From Planctomycetota bacterium (GTDB taxonomy: Bacteria; Planctomycetota; UBA1135; UBA2386), in the NCBI GenBank assembly GCA_020425915.1, contig JAGQQZ010000020.1, forward strand, positions 1 through 8,027: DNA of 8,027 bases. The letters are read 5' to 3'. A model generated the notes under the pieces. That model saw only the letters and a list, made by a program, of their open reading frames with translations. It did no database searches and had not been told where the DNA came from. Positions 7,347-8,027 of the stretch are shown piece after piece. A program made the position numbers and the translations under genes. The first letter of the stretch is position 1. Each line of letters starts with the position of its first letter.

Positions 7347-8027
7347 ATGTCGCAGCTCATCACGATGGAAGAGGCGCTCGGGCGGATCCGCGAGCGGGCG
7401 AGTGTATCGACCGACACGCAGAGCGCGCCGATCGAATGTGCGGTCGGGCGTCGAATTGCCGACGACTTGCGCGCCGACGGGCCGTGGCCGGTCACCGATC
7501 GATCCGCGATGGACGGCTTCGCCTGCGCGACCGGCGGCGCGGGGATCGCGCCGAACTCCGTGTGGCCGGTCGTCGGCGCGGCGCTCGCCGGTCATCCGTT
7601 CGACGCAGCGCTCGAGACCGGGCAGGCCGTGCGGATCATGACCGGCGGTGTCGTCCCGGAAGGCGCGGACACGGTCGTCAAGGTCGAGGACACGTCGGGA
7701 TTCGAGGGCGAGAAGGTGACGGTCACGATCGCGGTCGCGGCGGGTTCGAACATCCGCGCCCGCGGCAGCGAGATCGAGGCGGGCACGGTCCTCGTACCGC
7801 GCGGCGCGCGGATCCGCTGGGCCGAGATCGGTGCGTTGGCGGTGCTCGGTCGCTCGAACGTCCAGGTCGTGCGGCGACCGTGCGTTGGCGTGCTCGCGAC
7901 CGGTGACGAGGTCGTGCCGATCGATCGCGAACCATTGCCGCACCAGGTGCGCGACAGCAACGCCTGGTCGCTCGCCGCCCAGGTCGAAGAGGTCGGCGGT
8001 GAGGCCGTTCGCCTCGGCATCGCCGGC
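7347..8027 (+). CDS. moeA: Molybdopterin molybdenumtransferase MoeA (3' end cut by window edge)
   Basis: Cytoplasmic enzyme of the last step of molybdenum cofactor synthesis: it inserts molybdate into adenylylated molybdopterin. ATG at 7347 opens a frame of 227 codons to the window end, about 55% of the usual 400 or so residues. Family motifs appear in order: MEEALGRI near the N-terminus; TDRSAMDGFA (50-59), holding a conserved Asp; VRIMTGGVVPEGADTVVKVE (95-114); GSNIRARGSEI (133-143); GTVLVPRGARI (146-156); VGVLATGDEVV (180-190), the start of the MoCF-biosynthesis fold; and QVRDSNAWSLAAQVEEVGGE (200-219). The molybdopterin-binding core and C-terminal beta domain are beyond the edge. The N-terminus matches the family's usual beginning, which supports this ATG, although no good Shine-Dalgarno precedes it. 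It is divergent from the efflux operon and no other cofactor gene is visible. No damage is seen. Confidence 0.95.
   Translation, partial: MSQLITMEEALGRIRERASVSTDTQSAPIECAVGRRIADDLRADGPWPVTDRSAMDGFACATGGAGIAPNSVWPVVGAALAGHPFDAALETGQAVRIMTGGVVPEGADTVVKVEDTSGFEGEKVTVTIAVAAGSNIRARGSEIEAGTVLVPRGARIRWAEIGALAVLGRSNVQVVRRPCVGVLATGDEVVPIDREPLPHQVRDSNAWSLAAQVEEVGGEAVRLGIAG

Noticed and set aside
6094..7641. 515-residue open frame on the plus strand opposite the adaptor and running into moeA
   Set aside because: Asp/Leu/Val-rich shadow of the adaptor; it also overlaps moeA in a different frame.
7278..7943. 221-residue minus-strand frame opposite moeA
   Set aside because: No recognisable domain, highly Arg/Asp-rich; the plus strand carries all the expected MoeA motifs.

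Overview
The window comes from a GC-rich (about two thirds G+C by eye) Gram-negative-type (diderm) bacterium. The evidence is a tripartite efflux operon whose adaptor is a predicted lipoprotein, together with strong ATC/GTC/GAC/CTC codon preference and GTG starts. The phylum cannot be fixed from this sequence. Nothing suggests recent transfer: there are no IS elements, tRNAs, phage genes or CRISPR, and composition looks even throughout.

Layout: about 90% of the window is one minus-strand operon, read right to left. It starts with a periplasmic adaptor (membrane fusion protein; 7272 to 6052). Next is a complete RND permease of 1093 residues (6055 to 2774). Last is a second, divergent RND permease (from 2777, running off the left edge after 925 codons). 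Both junctions are 4-base GTGA overlaps, so the three proteins are probably made together in order. On the plus strand, facing away from the operon, is the first 227 codons of moeA (from 7347, running off the right edge), a molybdenum cofactor gene. The 74 bases between the divergent starts (7273-7346) are the only non-coding DNA in the window. No outer-membrane TolC-like factor is present inside the window.

How the genes work together: the adaptor should be lipid-anchored and bridge the inner-membrane RND pump to an outer-membrane channel. The two permeases have complementary standing in the operon and could form a mixed trimer (as MdtB/MdtC do) or two alternative pumps sharing one adaptor. 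The substrate cannot be read from sequence. moeA is probably unrelated functionally and only shares the divergent promoter region.

Points of interest: each permease carries its own low-complexity insertion in the periplasmic porter domain. One is an acidic stretch of about 45 residues late in PN2 of the first pump. The other is a Gly7-plus-acidic linker at the PC1/PC2 boundary of the second. Both pumps have VDN rather than VDD in TM4, and the complete one has Asn in place of the TM10 Lys of AcrB. I see no evidence for a wholly new system; this is an ordinary efflux locus with some unusual details.
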